In this document: one piece after another, positions 45,340 to 57,327 of the stretch | Layout of the letters: each line of letters opens with the position of its first letter | How positions within the stretch are numbered: the first letter of the stretch is position 1 | From: Moniliophthora roreri | Lineage: Eukaryota; Basidiomycota; Agaricomycetes; Agaricales; Marasmiaceae | Assembly (NCBI GenBank): GCA_001466705.2 | Contig: LATX02000005.1 | Span: 97,724 to 161,723 of the forward strand | DNA length: 64,000 bases | Direction: 5' to 3' | The notes under the pieces: generated by a model | Databases searched by the model: none | Told to the model about the DNA's origin: nothing | The model's input: the letters and a program-made list of their open reading frames with translations, nothing else | Position numbers and translations under genes: made by a program

Positions 45340-45400
45340 NATTTAGACCTCCACACAGCTTCTTAGACCAAGTCTCCACACACTTGCCAGTCTGTTAATT

Positions 45401-46912
45401 TGTCTAAGATAAGACTAATGGAAAACTACCCAAAAGATAACCTCCAAAAGTCTAACTCAGGTTGTTGTGCAAGTGTGGATCAATGTGATCAGAGTTACTG
45501 CACTTAGAATGCCAACAAAACTCTTAGCTAGGTTGATTCTCTCTTATTGAAGCAATCTACTTCAAAGTGTTCACCTCCAGAGGAGTATATATGGTTTTAA
45601 AATGGTTTATATCACAAACACACACACAAAACACAAAGAACACAGTGCACAAAGCACAAACACAAGAGCTACAGTCCTGTACAAAGACTCAATAGCCGAT
45701 ATAGTCTGACCCTATGGAGTTCAAGACTTCTTTAAGACAACTACAGCACACAGTGTACTGGAAAAGGTCCTAGACCAATTTCTACAAAGAGTTCAGTGCA
45801 GGCACACCCCTTGCTAAGACTCTAAGTGTGTCACAACCTGATACACACACAGGCCACACTCCAAGTGCCCAAGGCTCCTTCTTGGTGTAAAGTGTCTCTT
45901 AGAAAAGTGCTATAACACACTCAAGATGTTACTCTTATCTCTTATGACACAAGTTCATTATCAGATGTCTATCTCTCTGAAGTCACTCAGGACCAATCTC
46001 TAGGGCCTGAACTGAGGAAGCAAAACTGGAATGGCATACAAATTTAAAATTATAAATAATGTCTGATAATTCAAGAAATGAATAATGAGTGACTGAGATA
46101 CTAAAAGAGGGAATAATTGGATGTCACAGAGTCTGGCCACTAGGGTATCTGACCATATCTGCATGGGTATCTACATCTCCAGGTGTTCTGGACTCTACAA
46201 TTTGTATTTTCTCTTTTCTAAGTCAGGTATCTATGAGCGGATGGCTGTATCTGTCCTGTTTCTTTACAGCATTCCCCTTTCTAGTATCCACACATTGGCA
46301 GGAGTCTAGATGCCAAAGCTTCCAAGGTCAGAACACACTGTTACTGTTCCTATCTCCTTTGACAATGCATGCTTGGTCTTATTCAGGACTTCTTATGCAT
46401 TAGATATTCTTTTTATGTCTCTTTGTATCTGTCTGTAGGTAGTGGATGTCCTTCGGAAGTGATTTCCTTCTTTCCAAGATGACTTTGTACCTAGTTAGTT
46501 TATCTCATATTGTTTAGCTGCTGGCGACTCTTTATTAAGAGATTGCCTGCTTTGACTTTGATCCATATATTGACTTCAGAGGAGGATTGTTCTGTGATCA
46601 TTCCTGTTCTACATTGTCTTTCTGTTTTGATGTCCTCCCTAAGTACCTCTGTACTGTTTGACTGCATGTTGCACTTTGCAGATGTCATAGAAAGGTAAAA
46701 TAGAAATTAAAATCCCATTGATAGCACTTCAAGAGCTTGGTTAACTAGCCAATACATTCATTGGGCCATAGTTAGGTTCTCTACAGGTTTCAGAAGTGAT
46801 CTGCTTTGGATCTGATACATAGATAAGTCAGAAAGTACAGCTTAGACACCTCTGTATAGCATATTGTATAGCACTTCGTACTTTCCAAGGTACTACCGCT
46901 TCTCTAAGGCAA
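45401..46912 (-). repeat. Family-C LTR-like repeat, copy 1, truncated at N
   Basis: On the plus strand it starts TGTCTAAGATAAGACTAATGG and runs to the N at 46,913. It matches 47,210–48,952 in the same orientation and 58,512–61,757 in the opposite one. In the sense (minus) direction an AATAAA-like signal lies near its end and GTGATCAGAGTTACTGCACT mirrors the motif at the end of family B. The TATA region seen in copy 2 is deleted here. No coding sequence was found. Confidence 0.7.
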
Positions 46913-46913
46913 N

Positions 46914-47209
46914 TGTGCTGCCTATTAGTAGGTGGTGTGGATATGGCATTAGCAGTAAGTGCTGCATTTGCTTCCTTAAGCTTCTTGATTTGCACATGAA
47001 GAGCAGTGACTTTTGAGGAGTGCTGGCCAGGCTTGTCTTTAGTGATGAGGCAGTAGTGTTCCTAGAGCTTTGCAGTGGCAATATGAAGGTTGTTTTTGGA
47101 TAGAAGGAAGCTGGTTGCTGGAATCCATTTGAGTGTGGATGGAAAGGAATTGATGAACACCATAATTGAGAACCTATTGGTAACAATAACCCCTGTGTCC
47201 TTGGTAATT
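46914..47209 (-). pseudogene. Small coiled-coil protein fragment
   Basis: On the minus strand a frame with one stop reads VFINSFPSTLKWIPATSFLL, KNNLHIATAKL, YCLITKDKPGQHSSKVTAL and IKKLKEANAALTANAISTP. The last part is coiled-coil-like. It lies between two family-C repeats and may be the N-terminus of a gag-like or accessory protein of that family. I do not recognise the protein. Confidence 0.3.
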
Positions 47210-48952
47210 TGTCTAAGATAAGACTAGTGGAAAACTACCCAAAAGATAACCTCCAAAAGTCTAACTCAGGTTGTTGTGCAAGTGTAGATCGATGTGATCA
47301 GAGTTGCCACACTTAGAATGCTAACAAAACTCTTAGCTATGTAAATTCTCTCTTATTGAAGTGTTCTACTTCAAAGTGTTTGCCTCCAAAGGAGTATAGA
47401 TGGGTTTTAAAATGGGTTTATTTCACAACACACACAAAACACAAAGAACACAGTGCACTAAGCACAAACACAAGAGCTACAGTCTCATATAAAGACTCGG
47501 TAGCCAATATAGTCTGACTCTATGGAGTTCAAGACTTCTTTAAGACAACTACAGCACTTAGCATACTGGAAAAGGTCCTAGACCAATTTCTACAAAGAGC
47601 TCAGTGCAGGCACATACCTTGCTAAGACTCTAAGTGTGTCACAACCTGATACCCAACACAGGCCACACTCCAAGTGCCCAAGGCTCCTTCTTGGTGTAAA
47701 GTGTCTCTTAGAAAAGTGCTATTATGCACTCAAGATGTTACTCTTATCTCTTACAATGCAAGTTCATTATCAGATGTCTATCTCTCTGGAGTCACTCAGG
47801 ACCAATCTCCAGGGCCTGAAGTGAGGAAGCAAAACTGGAATGGCACACAAATTTATACACCAAACAAACTCTTCATGTATTCACAATCAGAGGGGGCAGA
47901 GTTACTTGAGTATGTACAAATATCTAGCTGTCCTTATATACGGTCCAAAGAATATAGCTACAGAAAATTATAAATATTGTCCGATAATTCAGGAAATAAC
48001 AAATGAGTGACTGAGATACTAAAACAGGGATTATTCGGATGTCATGGAGTCTGGCCACTAGGGTATCTGACTATATCCACGCAGGTATCTACACCTCCAG
48101 GTGTTCTAGACTCTATAATTTGTATTTTCTCTTTTCTAAGTTGGGTATCTACGAGCGGATGGCTGTATTCGTCCCGTCTTTTGACAGCATTTCCCTTTTC
48201 TAGTATCTGCACATTGGCAGTGGCCTAGATGCCAAATTTTCCAAGGTCAGAACACACTGTTATTGTTCTGATCTCCTTTGACAATGCACGCTCGGTCTTA
48301 TTTAGGATTTCTTGTGCATTAGATATTCTTCATATGTCTCATTGTATCTGTCTGTAGGTAGTGGATGTCCTTCAGAAGTGATTTCTGTCTTTCTGAGCAG
48401 GCTTTGTACCTAGTTTGCTCATTGCATATTGTTTAGCTGCCAGTGAATTCTTTATTAAGAGATCGCCTGCTTTGACTCTAATCCATATATTGACTTTGGA
48501 GGAGGATTGTTCTATGATCGTTCCTGTTCTAAGTTGTCTTTCTGTTTTGATTTCTCCTCTAAGTACCTCTGTACTGTTTGACTGCAGCTTGCACTTTGCA
48601 GATGTCATAGAAAAGTAAAGTAGAAGTTAAAATCCCATTGATAGCACTTTTGAGAGCTTGGTTAACTAGCCAATGCATTTATTGGGCCATAGTTAGATTC
48701 TCTACAGGTTTTGGGAGTGATCTGCTTTTGGATCTGATACTTAGATAGGTTAGAAAGTACAGCTTAGACACCTCTGTATAGCGTATCATATAGCTCTTTA
48801 TACTTTCTAAGGTACCACTGCTTCTCTAAGGCAATGACTAGCAGACTGGGCTCACTCTAGTCCTTATTACCCATTATCTTGTGTCATATTAAAGTGTTCT
48901 GATTCAGAAATAGTGTAAAATGAATAAAAGTGGGTCTTTTCTAGGTTTGACA
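47210..48952 (-). repeat. Family-C LTR-like repeat, copy 2, 1,743 bp
   Basis: On the plus strand it runs from TGTCTAAGATAAGACTAGTGG to CTTTTCTAGGTTTGACA. In the sense direction it has a TATA-like TATATAAGGACAGC, an AATAAACCC near the end and TGTC…GACA ends. All copies share a few bases beyond these ends (TAATA and AATTA), so the true limits may lie slightly further out. No clear target duplication was seen. It cuts into the chromodomain of element 6. Confidence 0.72.
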
Positions 48953-51142
48953 TATTAACGATTCATCTCATAATCGGTGGATCAAGACTGAAGGAATGGT
49001 CAACTGTCTAGACCTCTATAGAGATTATATAAAGAAACACAGACTGAAGCCAAAGGACCCCATCCCCACCATCATCTAACAAATGTTGAATGCAACTGCC
49101 TCCTCTTCTTCCACTCCTGCTTCTGGTAGCCAGTCATCCAGAGTTTCAAGCCCAGTTCCTACTGTATCTGGAGAAGGATGGTTTGGTGAGAATATCACAT
49201 ACCAGCATGGTCTCCAACCCAACCCCTACCAGTTCCTCCACCTTTTCAATTCAGAACAATATGACAACCAGATCCAAGCTGCTGCTGATTAGCACAACTG
49301 ATTGGAACCCTGCATCAAAAGCCTCTTTTTCCTCCGGTCCCAACAAAAGCTTTTTGAGAAGATTGCTGAAAGTTGCAGCCTGAAAATCGCAAATCAGGTC
49401 ATGTATGCTTGCAACTACCACATCGGGCTGACGGGGCCTGTTACAGTACTGTCCTTGTTTCCATATCATTCTCATTTGTCCATGCCACCCCCCACAGATT
49501 CCAGAGTGATGTCAGAATACCCTGATCCTCTCTCCTTTAGCCTCCTTGACCATCTTGGATGATGGACAGATGGAAACGGATACCCCCACCCCGACATCAA
49601 TGATACCAGGAGTCTCATCTCCTGCCTTACCTCTGAACCTCGAACTCTCGAGGGATGACTTGCCACTGCTCCCCGTGAGGCCACCAAACCCTCCACTAAT
49701 GACACTCTCATTTATCCTGACCCCACTCCTGATCCCGACGTCAAACCTAAGATCGAGCTGACCAATAATGCCCCCTCCAGAGAACCCACACCTCCAAACA
49801 CCACCGACCCCAGAAGTCTTCAGATGCCTGAAGCCTCAGTTCCATCTCAAAGTCAAAATCATGCCCATGGTTGGTGGGAAGGTCCTGTCAGAGGAGTACA
49901 AGGACGAGGTCGGGGACGNGATTCTCTACAGGTTTTGGGAGTGATCTGCTTTTGGATCTGATACTTAGATAGGTTAGAAAGTACAGCTTAGACACCTCTG
50001 TATAGCGTATCATATAGCTCTTTATACTTTCTAAGGTACCACTGCTTCTCTAAGGCAATGACTAGCAGACTGGGCTCACTCTAGTCCTTATTACCCATTA
50101 TCTTGTGTCATATTAAAGTGTTCTGATTCAGAAATAGTGTAAAATGAATAAAAGTGGGTCTTTTCTAGGTTTGACATATTAACGATTCATCTCATAATCG
50201 GTGGATCAAGACTGAAGGAATGGTCAACTGTCTAGACCTCTATAGAGATTATATAAAGAAACACAGACTGAAGCCAAAGGACCCCATCCCCACCATCATC
50301 TAACAAATGTTGAATGCAACTGCCTCCTCTTCTTCCACTCCTGCTTCTGGTAGCCAGTCATCCAGAGTTTCAAGCCCAGTTCCTACTGTATCTGGAGAAG
50401 GATGGTTTGGTGAGAATATCACATACCAGCATGGTCTCCAACCCAACCCCTACCAGTTCCTCCACCTTTTCAATTCAGAACAATATGACAACCAGATCCA
50501 AGCTGCTGCTGATTAGCACAACTGATTGGAACCCTGCATCAAAAGCCTCTTTTTCCTCCGGTCCCAACAAAAGCTTTTTGAGAAGATTGCTGAAAGTTGC
50601 AGCCTGAAAATCGCAAATCAGGTCATGTATGCTTGCAACTACCACATCGGGCTGACGGGGCCTGTTACAGTACTGTCCTTGTTTCCATATCATTCTCATT
50701 TGTCCATGCCACCCCCCACAGATTCCAGAGTGATGTCAGAATACCCTGATCCTCTCTCCTTTAGCCTCCTTGACCATCTTGGATGATGGACAGATGGAAA
50801 CGGATACCCCCACCCCGACATCAATGATACCAGGAGTCTCATCTCCTGCCTTACCTCTGAACCTCGAACTCTCGAGGGATGACTTGCCACTGCTCCCCGT
50901 GAGGCCACCAAACCCTCCACTAATGACACTCTCATTTATCCTGACCCCACTCCTGATCCCGACGTCAAACCTAAGATCGAGCTGACCAATAATGCCCCCT
51001 CCAGAGAACCCACACCTCCAAACACCACCGACCCCAGAAGTCTTCAGATGCCTGAAGCCTCAGTTCCATCTCAAAGTCAAAATCATGCCCATGGTTGGTG
51101 GGAAGGTCCTGTCAGAGGAGTACAAGGACGAGGTCGGGGACG
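48696..51142 (+). repeat. Perfect 1,223-bp direct duplication around a single N
   Basis: Bases 48,696–49,918 recur as 49,920–51,142 with an offset of 1,224 and no difference that I found. The N at 49,919 is the join. The duplicated part includes the end of a family-C repeat and the front of the aORF of element 6. It is best read as an unmerged contig overlap. Confidence 0.9.
48953..49079 (+). pseudogene. Element 6 chromodomain end
   Basis: The end of a pol frame reads SSHNRWIKTEGMVNCLDLYR then DYIKKHRLKPKDPIPTII and a TAA at 49,077–49,079. It matches the C-terminus of element 2 pol. Everything upstream is lost at the family-C repeat. The same fragment is repeated at about 50,177–50,303 by the contig duplication. 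Confidence 0.8.
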
Positions 51143-51698
51143 AGGATGGCGAGAACTGAATCCTCTCAAACGACAACATTCCACTGATAACAAGCTTGAG
51201 ATCTCCGACTCTGGCCCCAACCCCAATGACTCAGCTTGTTGACTGCGTCTCTGCCCTGTGTGTGGATTGGAATGCCATTTCGCCCACAATTGCCCACAGT
51301 ACATGTGTCGCAGATGCTTCAAGACTCAGCCTGAACATATGTCTGGACACTGCTCTGACCAACAAAGGTCTCACCGCATTGCACATAGAGGGTCTGGTTC
51401 GAGTCCAGACTCTATGTCAGATGATCGCGATTATGATGATGAACCTTACGACAACCTCAGAGGAGAATGTTGAAGAGTCGGAAGCAAACAGAAAGAGGAA
51501 TATGGACTTCCTGTTCATAGGAGCAGATCCACGGAAGGTAGGAAGGTTTACGGGGCTACTTTCCATTGACGAATGGGTGGCCACCGGTTGGCAACCAATG
51601 CAGGACGTACCAGCTACACCTGCACTTCGGGATGTCGATGATATGCCGGACACATCAGAGAATTACAATACTGAGTTGTACAGAGATGGAGAGTCTTA
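49083..51698 (+). pseudogene. Element 6 aORF (in a duplicated assembly)
   Basis: The ATG at 49,083 lies 3 nt after the pol stop. The repeated front half is at 50,307. The N-terminus MLNATASSSSTPASGSQSSR and ITYQHGLQPNPYQFLHLF match element 2. The Pro-rich middle carries TGA stops. An Arg/Gly stretch (RGVQGRGRGRGWREL) lies near 51,120. Knuckles at about 51,250–51,350 read CPVCGLECHFAHNC, where the His is preserved and Cys replaces one spacer residue, and CRRCFKTQPEHMSGHC. The overlapping frame is open at 51,196–51,699 with an acidic C-terminus NYNTELYRDGES. Confidence 0.65.
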
Positions 51699-51737
51699 GA
51701 ATGGCAATATGGAGTTTTGCCCTTGACAGAGGGGTAA

Positions 51738-52174
51738 TGTTACGTTTTTCTTACCCTGTTACCTATGTTTCCCTTTTGATTGGACATGTACACCTTTCCA
51801 GCCCCCCTTTTCCTATCAGAACATTTATGCTTCTTTATTATTGGACTTATTACACCTTCCTAGCCTCTTTTTTCTATCAGAACGTTTAGCTATATCCCGA
51901 CTATGTCAGTATTTATTACCATATTATCGTAGTCATCGGATGTTTGTATAACGTAGATTACATGACAGGTTGTAACATATTTAAGTGCTCAAGCTAGGAC
52001 TCTGAGTCCTCAGCTTGACCTGGTTAATTTATACTTGTGTCACAGCCAATTGATTGAAGGATCTCTGAACTTCAGCATCTGCTGGACAAACTCTAACTTG
52101 AACTTGAAGCTGCTTGCAAAGGGTTTTACCTTTTATAAGTGGTTAGTTGACATTGCTGCACAAGTAATGTAACA
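51738..52174 (+). repeat. 3' LTR of element 6 (437 bp)
   Basis: Preceded by GACAGAGGGGTAA, it begins TGTTACGTTTTTCTTACCC and ends AAGTAATGTAACA. It contains a CATATTTAAG box followed by CAGCTTGACCTGG. No 5' LTR exists for this copy. Confidence 0.92.
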
Positions 52175-52745
52175 GCAGGTGATGGTCGATCTTATCGTTC
52201 AGCTCTCTCCATCTCCATAGACCTCGTTGTCCCATATGGTATCATTTCACCAATTATAGTTAGCAGCTGTATGGCTGCTGGTATTGTTGTTGTTCACAGT
52301 TCTTGTAGACCTTTGTCGGTCACGGCAGTTTCAAGGGAAATGCCCAGCCTTAGCAACTCCGCAAACCGGACAATGGTAGTCTCCACAGTTGATGGTGCAG
52401 TAATCTCCCATTTGGCAAACAGAGCATTCAGCACCGAGTATACTTTGTCAACCTGTTCCATAATAGGCGGAGTAAGAGGCATTGATCTGTTTTCTGTTTG
52501 TGAGTCCCTGTCTTTCTGATCTTCTTCCTTGTCGTCTCATACCAATTGGATATGAATGGCTGGTATCTGAGTTGATGGGGATAATAGGGGAGAGGAGTTC
52601 TGGGGAGAGTCTTGCTGCTCTGAAAGTACTTGGCGATGGATCAATTGGACTGGGAGATTGATTGATGATGGTGGGGGTGGCGGTGAAGATGCTCAAAAAC
52701 CTATGCCTCTACTATGAAAACATGAGGCCTGTGGTGCCAAAATAC
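52175..52745 (-). pseudogene. Element 7 aORF fragment, distant relative
   Basis: On the minus strand a Pro-rich segment (SPSPIDPSPSTFRAARLSPE) leads to CSVCQMGDYCTINC, in which Tyr replaces the His, and then CPVCGVAKAGHFP followed by a stop and NC. That second motif keeps the CX2CX6HX4C spacing. The end reads EVYGDGES, matching the ELYRDGES terminus of elements 2 and 6. The rest of the element is absent. A copy lies at 55,531–56,030. Confidence 0.55.
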
Positions 52746-52759
52746 CCTCAAAAAAGGTA

Positions 52760-54161
52760 TATATATAAGTTCTTGATTCTCAGTTTTGTTTGTGGGTTGG
52801 TTCAGTGTGGTTCACTGTTACTGCAACATCAAGAATAATTCTCAATGTCTCACTCGGTAGTTCAGAGATGATTGCCTTCAAAACAACTTCTCAGATCAAA
52901 AATAGGTGTTTGTTTGTATAATATTTATCAGTTTTGTGGTTTTATTAATTACTTCAAAAGCAAATACTGGTATAGATTTCAACCAGAAACTGCCCAAAGA
53001 ATAAACTTCTTCTAAGTGAGAACAAAGGTACCTCTTGTACCTGAATATAGCCCTCTTAGCTATGTTCTGCAATGATTCTCAAGAGGACAAATCTTCTAGA
53101 CACTGCTAGCCTGAAACTCTCTCTGATTCACATTGAAACACCAGACTATACTGATGCACATCAGCTACTCTCTTAGTAGACTGATACAATGTTTCTCTTA
53201 TTGGAAAACACGCCTCTTGTGTTAAAAACTAAGCTCTTCCTAGCTTTTATCTATATCTCTGGTTTGGGTTACAATCTCAGGTCTCAACTAGCCTGTGCCT
53301 CTTGCACAACTAAATAAGCTAGGGCCCAAAGTGGTTGAAAAATACTGATTGCTGGTAGCTCTTCTACCTGAACAACAATGTCATACACTCTAGTAATCGG
53401 TGGGCAGTATCTCTTCTGCTTTCCACCTACAAAACACATCCCCTTATATACTCTACAACATAAATAATCTAATATATCTGTCACAAATACAAATAAAACT
53501 GAGTTGAGTGATAAATATTATATAAACTGAGCTGTGTTTGGTAATTTCTCTGTCACAGTGTCTGATTGTAGTCAGGCTTCATAGCCATAATCTCTTTTAT
53601 TCTTTTTCTTTGATGATTGTGCAGTCTTCTGACACTAACCATTTGCAATTTTCTCTATCAAACAGCTCTCCTTCTGACTCTGTTTGAAAATATTATACTT
53701 CTATGCTGCTCCACACAGTTCCTTCCTTCTCCATCTTCTATCATCTGCTCTATGGATGCGCAATATACTTCCATCTCTATTGTTTAAAGTGTATGCATAA
53801 GCTCAGCTGTGCTGGTTTCTCATCATACAGCTTTGTCTTCTGTTTTTCTATGATACAGGCACTCTTCTGGTAGCCGATCATCTATTTCATTCTTCAATTT
53901 GACATTCAGTATCTTAAGTATCCCTTGCTGATAATTTGTCATCCTCTGTTTCATATCTGTTTCTCAATAATATTCTTGTATGTGTATCATTGAAGGCTTT
54001 TATTCTTCCTTCAAGTTGGGTATAGATTGGAAATATTGTTAAAAGTGAAAATATTTCCTTTAGTATGCTTTCGATAGAGAAGTATTATATGGTGTTGTTC
54101 TCTACAGGTTTTGGAATGCTTCTCTGTGTTCAGATTCACTGTTTATTTTCATACTAGCAGT
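52760..54161 (-). repeat. Family-D LTR-like repeat, contig copy A
   Basis: In the sense (minus) direction it has GTATATAAGGGG near 53,440 and the text CAAAACCTGTAGAGAA, which is also seen in family C. The left limit near 52,800 is uncertain and the right side is cut at the N at 54,162. It shares an overall plan with families B and C but has low sequence identity. No coding frame is supported; a 66-residue frame on the minus strand at 53,284–53,484 recurs in the other copies only because the DNA is duplicated. Confidence 0.55.
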
Positions 54162-54162
54162 N

Positions 54163-55290
54163 GTTAAAAACTAAGCTCTTCCTAGCTTTTATCTATATCT
54201 CTGGTTTGGGTTACAATCTCAGGTCTCAACTAGCCTGTGCCTCTTGCACAACTAAATAAGCTAGGGCCCAAAGTGGTTGAAAAATACTGATTGCTGGTAG
54301 CTCTTCTACCTGAACAACAATGTCATACACTCTAGTAATCGGTGGGCAGTATCTCTTCTGCTTTCCACCTACAAAACACATCCCCTTATATACTCTACAA
54401 CATAAATAATCTAATATATCTGTCACAAATACAAATAAAACTGAGTTGAGTGATAAATATTATATAAACTGAGCTGTGTTTGGTAATTTCTCTGTCACAG
54501 TGTCTGATTGTAGTCAGGCTTCATAGCCATAATCTCTTTTATTCTTTTTCTTTGATGATTGTGCAGTCTTCTGACACTAACCATTTGCAATTTTCTCTAT
54601 CAAACAGCTCTCCTTCTGACTCTGTTTGAAAATATTATACTTCTATGCTGCTCCACACAGTTCCTTCCTTCTCTGTCTACTATCATCTGCTCTACGGACA
54701 TGTAATATGCTTCCATCTCTATGTTTAAAGTGTATGCATAAGCTCAGCTGTGCTGGTTTCTCATCATACAGCTTTGTCTTCTGTTTTTCTATGATACAGG
54801 CACTCTTCTGGTAGCCGATCATCTATTTCATTCTTCAATTTGACATTCAGTATCTTAAGTATCCCTTGCTGATAATTTGTCATCCTCTGTTTCATATCTG
54901 TTTCTCAATAATATTCTTGTATGTGTATCATTGAAGGCTTTTATTCTTCCTTCAAGTTGGGTATAGATTGGAAATATTGTTAAAAGTGAAAATATTTCCT
55001 TTAGTATGCTTTCGATAGAGAAGTATTATATGGTGTTGTTCTCTACAGGTTTTGGAATGCTTCTCTGTGTTCAGATTCACTGTTTATTTTCATACTAGCA
55101 GTGGTCAGTTACCCTTGTATGGCCTACTATCAACCATTACTCTGCTAATATTTTATATTCTTCTCTACTACTCACTTTGACTAGCTGCTCAGGGCTCACA
55201 CTAGTCCTCAATTCCCTTATCTATATCATTTTCAACCATAAAAGTGCAAAATATTCTCTATTTGCATGTGAAATAAAAGGTAAAAGTTAT
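54163..55290 (-). repeat. Family-D repeat, contig copy B
   Basis: It begins GTTAAAAACTAAGCTC like 53,221 with an offset of 942. It is identical over long stretches but differs around 54,650–54,730 (CTGTCTACTATC against CATCTTCTATC). It continues past the end of copy A to the remnant of gene Y (exon 3 near 55,258–55,375). Confidence 0.6.
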
Positions 55291-55401
55291 GCATATTATC
55301 AAGAATGCATGAATTGTTGAGCTTGACGCACTTTGTGCAAGTGGGGGAGAGAATCTTGTTGACAGGCTAGGAATCTAAATAAGAAAGAGAAATGTTGTAA
55401 A

Positions 55402-55529
55402 CACTATGTACAAGGTGTTCTTTTAACATGGTATTCTGATTGAGAAAACACTTAATCTTGCAAAGAAAATTTTTATAAAACCATATATAAATTCTAAATT
55501 TCAATTGTGTCCTCTCAACAAGAATATGT
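55402..55529. mobile_element. CACTA-type MITE, left end only, truncated at N
   Basis: It begins CACTATGTACAAGGTGTTCT, preceded by TTGTAAA, and is the same as 57,472–57,599. The N at 55,530 ends it, and the other contig shows the complete element. Confidence 0.8.
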
Positions 55530-55530
55530 N

Positions 55531-57290
55531 TTTCACCAATTATAGTTAGCAGCTGTATGGCTGCTGGTATTGTTGTTGTTCACAGTTCTTGTAGACCTTT
55601 GTCGGTCACGGCAGTTTCAAGGGAAATGCCCAGCCTTAGCAACTCCGCAAACCGGACAATGGTAGTCTCCACAGTTGATGGTGCAGTAATCTCCCATTTG
55701 GCAAACAGAGCATTCAGCACCGAGTATACTTTGTCAACCTGTTCCATAATAGGCGGAGTAAGAGGCATTGATCTGTTTTCTGTTTGTGAGTCCCTGTCTT
55801 TCTGATCTTCTTCCTTGTCGTCTCATACCAATTGGATATGAATGGCTGGTATCTGAGTTGATGGGGATAATAGGGGAGAGGAGTTCTGGGGAGAGTCTTG
55901 CTGCTCTGAAAGTACTTGGCGATGGATCAATTGGACTGGGAGATTGATTGATGATGGTGGGGGTGGCGGTGAAGATGCTCAAAAACCTATGCCTCTACTA
56001 TGAAAACATGAGGCCTGTGGTGCCAAAATACCCTCAAAAAAGGTATATATATAAGTTCTTGATTCTCAGTTTTGTTTGTGGGTTGGTTCGGTGTGGTTCA
56101 CTGTTACTGCAACATCAAGAATAATTCTCAATGTCTCACTCGGTAGTTCAGAGATGATTGCCTTCAAAACAACTTCTCAGATCAAAAATAGGTGTTTGTT
56201 TGTATAATATTTATCAGTTTTGTGGTTTTATTAATTACTTCAAAAGCAAATACTGGTATAGATTTCAACCAGAAACTGCCCAAAGAATAAACTTCTTCTA
56301 AGTGAGAACAAAGGTACCTCTTGTACCTAAATATAGCCCTCTTAGCTATGTTCTGCAACAATTCTCAAGAGGACAAATCTTCTAGACACTGCTAGCCTGA
56401 AACTCTCTCTGATTCACATTGAAACACCAGACTATACTGATGCACATCAGCTACTCTCTTAGTAGACTGATACAATGTTTCTCTTATTGGAAAACACGCC
56501 TCTTGTGTTAAAAACTAAGCTCTTCCTAGCTTTTATCTATATCTCTGGTTTGGGTTACAATCTCAGGTCTCAACTAGCCTGTGCCTCTTGCACAACTAAA
56601 TAAGCTAGGGCCCAAAGTGGTTGAAAAATACTGATTGCTGGTAGCTCTTCTACCTGAACAACAATGTCATACACTCTAGTAATCGGTGGGCAGTATCTCT
56701 TCTGCTTTCCACCTACAAAACACATCCCCTTATATACTCTACAACATAAATAATCTAATATATCTGTCACAAATACAAATAAAACTGAGTTGAGTGATAA
56801 ATATTATATAAGCTCAGCTGTGCTGGTTTCTCATCATACAGCTTTGTCTTCTGTTTTTCTATGATACAGGCACTCTTCTGGTAGCCGATCATCTATTTCA
56901 TTCTTCAATTTGACATTCAGTATCTTAAGTATCCCTTGCTGATAATTTGTCATCCTCTGTTTCATATCTGTTTCTCAATAATATTCTTGTATGTGTATCA
57001 TTGAAGGCTTTTATTCTTCCTTCAAGTTGGGTATAGATTGGAAATATTGTTAAAAGTGAAAATATTTCCTTTAGTATGCTTTCGATAGAGAAGTATTATA
57101 TGGTGTTGTTCTCTACAGGTTTTGGAATGCTTCTCTGTGTTCAGATTCACTGTTTATTTTCATACTAGCAGTGGTCAGTTACCCTTGTATGGCCTACTAT
57201 CAACCATTACTCTGCTAATATTTTATATTCTTCTCTACTACTCACTTTGACTAGCTGCTCAGGGCTCACACTAGTCCTCAATTCCCTTAT
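55531..57290 (-). repeat. Element 7 aORF plus family-D repeat, contig copy C with a 280-bp deletion
   Basis: It starts TTTCACCAATTATAG like 52,245 (offset 3,286), runs through the element 7 fragment and family D, then jumps at about 56,810 from ATAAATATTATATAA to GCTCAGCTGTGCTGG. This skips about 280 bp present in copies A and B, between two similar short sequences. After the jump it matches copy B to 57,290 and beyond. Confidence 0.65.
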
Positions 57291-57327
57291 CTATATCATT
57301 TTCAACCATAAAAGTGCAAAATATTCT

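Noticed and set aside
53284..53484. A 66-residue minus-strand frame present three times (also 54,226 and 56,570)
   Set aside because: The three copies come from overlapping contigs of one repeat. The frame has no motif and lies inside an LTR-like sequence with a TATA box, so it is not evidence of a gene family.
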